Part shown: in pieces, positions 50,062-51,686 of the stretch
Position numbering within the stretch: the stretch's first letter is position 1
How the letters are laid out: the number at the start of each line of letters is the position of its first letter
Made by a program: the position numbers and the translations under genes
Notes under the pieces: model-generated
What the model was told of the DNA's origin: nothing
Databases searched by the model: none
What the model saw: the letters and a program-made list of their open reading frames with translations, nothing else
Source: Alphaproteobacteria bacterium
GTDB taxonomy: Bacteria; Pseudomonadota; Alphaproteobacteria; Rhizobiales; Rhizobiaceae
Assembly: GCA_016861165.1 (NCBI GenBank)
Contig: BOKV01000025.1
Span: 1-51,686, forward strand
DNA length: 51,686 nt
Direction: 5' to 3'

Positions 50062-51686
50062 TCAGTTGCTTTCCATCTCCTTAAGAGCGCCGGGCACGTC
50101 GAAGACCTGTCCCGGATAGATCCGATGCGGGTTGCGGATCTGGTCGCGATTGGCCTCGTAGATGACGGTGTATTTGATGCCGGCGCCGAGCATGCGCCGC
50201 GAGATGCGCCACAGATTGTCGCCGCGGCGGATGATGACGGAAGCGCCGGTGACGATCGGCTCGGGCTCGGGCGCGGCGGCCGCCATGCGCTCGGTCGGCT
50301 GGGCGGGCTGCTCGGCGGCAGCCTCGGTCCGCGCACGCGGGCTCTGTTCGGGCACGCCATCGGCGGCGGGCGTCTCGGCGGTTGCCGGCGCCTCGGCGGT
50401 CTCCTCGGCCGTCTCCCCGCTCGGCGCCGCCGCTGCTGTCTCTTCGGCCGCCTCGGCGGTCGCCGGCGCCTCTGCGGTCTCATCGGCGGTCTCGGCGGCC
50501 GCGGGCGTCTCGGCGGTCTCCTCGGCCTTCTCCTCGCTCGGCGTCGCCGCGACTGTCTCGTCGGGCGTTTCGGCGGTCGCTGGCGCCTCTGCGGTTTCGG
50601 CGACCTTCTCGCCGCTCGGCGCCGCCTCGGCCGTCTCCTCGACATTCTGCTCGGTCGGCGCGGCCTCCGCCGTCTTCTCCTCGGACGGCGCCGCCTCGGC
50701 AGCGGGCGCCGCTTCGGCCACGGCCTCGGCCGGCGCGGACTCCGCCGGCGGCGGCGTGGCGGCAATCTCGGCCGCCGGCGGCGCCGGCTGCACGGCGGCG
50801 GCGGGCGGCTCGGCCGGCTCGGCCTCGGCAACCGCTTCGGCGGCAGGCTCGGTCGCGGCGGCCTGCGTGGACGGTTCGGCGGCGGCCACCGCATCGGCGG
50901 GCGCCTCGGTCGCTGCGGCGGCGGACACTTCTTCGTTCGCCGGTGCCGTCTCGTCGGTGGCAGTCGGAGCCGCTTCGGCCGACGGCGCGGCGGCCTTCTG
51001 CTCCTCGGCCGGCGCCGAGGCGGCAGGCTGGTTCTCGGCGCTCGCCACCTCGGTCTCCTCGTGCAAGAGCGGCACGGCCGCCCGGCTCAGCACGGCGCCG
51101 TCATCGGCCAGCATGTCGGCCCTGATCTCGTGCCGGCCGGGCGCGATTGCGCCGGTTGCCTCCAGCAGGAAACCGCCCTCCTCGCCGACCGTCGCGGTCC
51201 CGACGAAGCGGTCGTCGATATAGACATTGACGCGGCGGCCGGGCTCGCCGCTGCCGGCGACGAAGATGCGATCGCCGTCGACATCGACAGCCTTGACCAG
51301 CACCGGCACCGCCGGCGCCGCCGGCTCGCTCGCCGGGGTCTCGACGGCCTGCGGTGGCGTCTCCTGCGGCTGGGCGCCGGGAGCGGGCGCCGGCTCGGCG
51401 GCGGCAACCTGCTGGTCCTCGGCGGTCTCGGTGGGGGCGGTCGGGGAAGGCTCGGCGGCGGCGACGGTCTCCTCGCTCGCCTCTCCCTCGGTCGGCTCGG
51501 TCTCGGCGGTCGCGACCTGCTGGTCCTCGGCGGTCTCGGCGGGGGCGGTGGGCGCCGGTTCGGCGGCGGCTTCCTCGGTCGTCTCGCCGGCCGCTTCGGT
51601 CTCGGCGCTGGCCGTCTCCTCGGCCGGTTTCTCGGCCGGCCGTGTTTCGGCGGCAGTCTCCTCGGCCGGTTTCTCGGCCGGCCGTG
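50062..51686 (-). CDS. Long Ala/Glu/Pro-rich LysM protein (partial at right edge)
   Basis: The frame is open to the window edge, so the N-terminus is missing; 540 codons are visible. Near residue 130 of the visible part is an Ig-like or carboxypeptidase-regulatory-like segment (VKAVDVDGDRIFVAGSGEPGRRVNVYIDD, then GRHEIRADML). Between that and the C-terminus lie more than 200 residues of Ala/Glu/Pro/Thr repeats such as AEAPATAETPAA. The last 55 residues are a LysM domain (VIIRRGDNLWRISRRMLGAGIKYTVIYEANRDQIRNPHRIYPGQVFDVP), which binds peptidoglycan. It is probably a periplasmic or membrane-anchored LysM protein; the missing part might carry a membrane anchor. Confidence 0.85.
   Translation of the reverse strand, partial: RPAEKPAEETAAETRPAEKPAEETASAETEAAGETTEEAAAEPAPTAPAETAEDQQVATAETEPTEGEASEETVAAAEPSPTAPTETAEDQQVAAAEPAPAPGAQPQETPPQAVETPASEPAAPAVPVLVKAVDVDGDRIFVAGSGEPGRRVNVYIDDRFVGTATVGEEGGFLLEATGAIAPGRHEIRADMLADDGAVLSRAAVPLLHEETEVASAENQPAASAPAEEQKAAAPSAEAAPTATDETAPANEEVSAAAATEAPADAVAAAEPSTQAAATEPAAEAVAEAEPAEPPAAAVQPAPPAAEIAATPPPAESAPAEAVAEAAPAAEAAPSEEKTAEAAPTEQNVEETAEAAPSGEKVAETAEAPATAETPDETVAATPSEEKAEETAETPAAAETADETAEAPATAEAAEETAAAAPSGETAEETAEAPATAETPAADGVPEQSPRARTEAAAEQPAQPTERMAAAAPEPEPIVTGASVIIRRGDNLWRISRRMLGAGIKYTVIYEANRDQIRNPHRIYPGQVFDVPGALKEMESN
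51615..51686 (-). repeat. Direct repeats inside the LysM gene
   Basis: A 30-base segment at 51615-51644 recurs exactly at 51657-51686 (period 42), cut by the window edge. A second pair of near-identical segments begins near 51410 and 51522. Both encode Ala/Glu/Pro-rich protein and keep the frame, so the array can expand or contract by slippage. Confidence 0.6.

Overview
The window is 51.7 kb of GC-rich, densely coded DNA. Gene order and protein sequences point to an alphaproteobacterium, most likely of the order Hyphomicrobiales (Rhizobiales). The evidence is the run lptD-surA-pdxA-rsmA, the cluster fabD-fabG-acpP-fabF-mltG-yicC-gmk, the run rpsF-rpsR-DUF2232-rplI-dnaB-alr with radA and cvpA-purF further on, and the pssA-psd pair. 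The genus cannot be named from sequence alone. No rRNA, tRNA, CRISPR array or transposase gene was seen.

Layout. 1-4.6 kb: outer-membrane assembly (LptD C-terminus, a SurA-like lipoprotein), pyridoxal synthesis (PdxA) and rRNA methylation (RsmA), converging on guanylate kinase. 4-12 kb, minus strand: guanylate kinase, YicC, MltG and the type II fatty-acid synthesis genes, with an MFS transporter wedged between fabG and acpP. 12-16 kb: a short accessory stretch with a binding-protein-like protein lacking a signal peptide, a cysteine hydrolase, an acyl-homoserine-lactone synthase with no LuxR partner in the window, a lipoprotein hydrolase and ClpS. 16-22 kb: ribosomal proteins S6, S18 and L9, replicative helicase and alanine racemase.

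22-29 kb is a mosaic between the alr and radA housekeeping genes and just beyond: a Tat-exported 5'-nucleotidase, two decayed alr 3'-end fragments flanking a HigB/HigA-type toxin-antitoxin pair, then after radA a secreted caspase-FGE fusion followed by a second secreted FGE-like protein. 29-32.4 kb is a compact sulfur-handling island. A four-gene minus-strand operon (fatty-acid hydroxylase/sterol desaturase family, VTT-rhodanese fusion, SHOCT protein, DsrE protein) is divergent from an ArsR-rhodanese fusion across a perfect inverted repeat. 32.5-36 kb: cvpA, purF, an SDR and an OsmC protein. 36-41.6 kb: a PadR regulator followed by an RND efflux adaptor and pump. 41.6-43.3 kb: phosphatidylethanolamine synthesis (psd, pssA).

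43.3-47.2 kb is a defence-type operon: a 1057-residue single-chain restriction-modification enzyme translationally coupled to a small protein, with a diverged paralogue of that small protein just downstream. The large gene carries two palindromic repeats inserted in frame. 47.7-50 kb: an ArsR regulator overlapping an Atm1-type ABC exporter. The window ends inside a long Ala/Glu/Pro-rich LysM protein.

The most interesting signals are the restriction-modification operon with its paired small proteins, the alr scars around the toxin-antitoxin module, the caspase/FGE pair with a CRP/FNR-like site, and the rhodanese-rich divergent operon.
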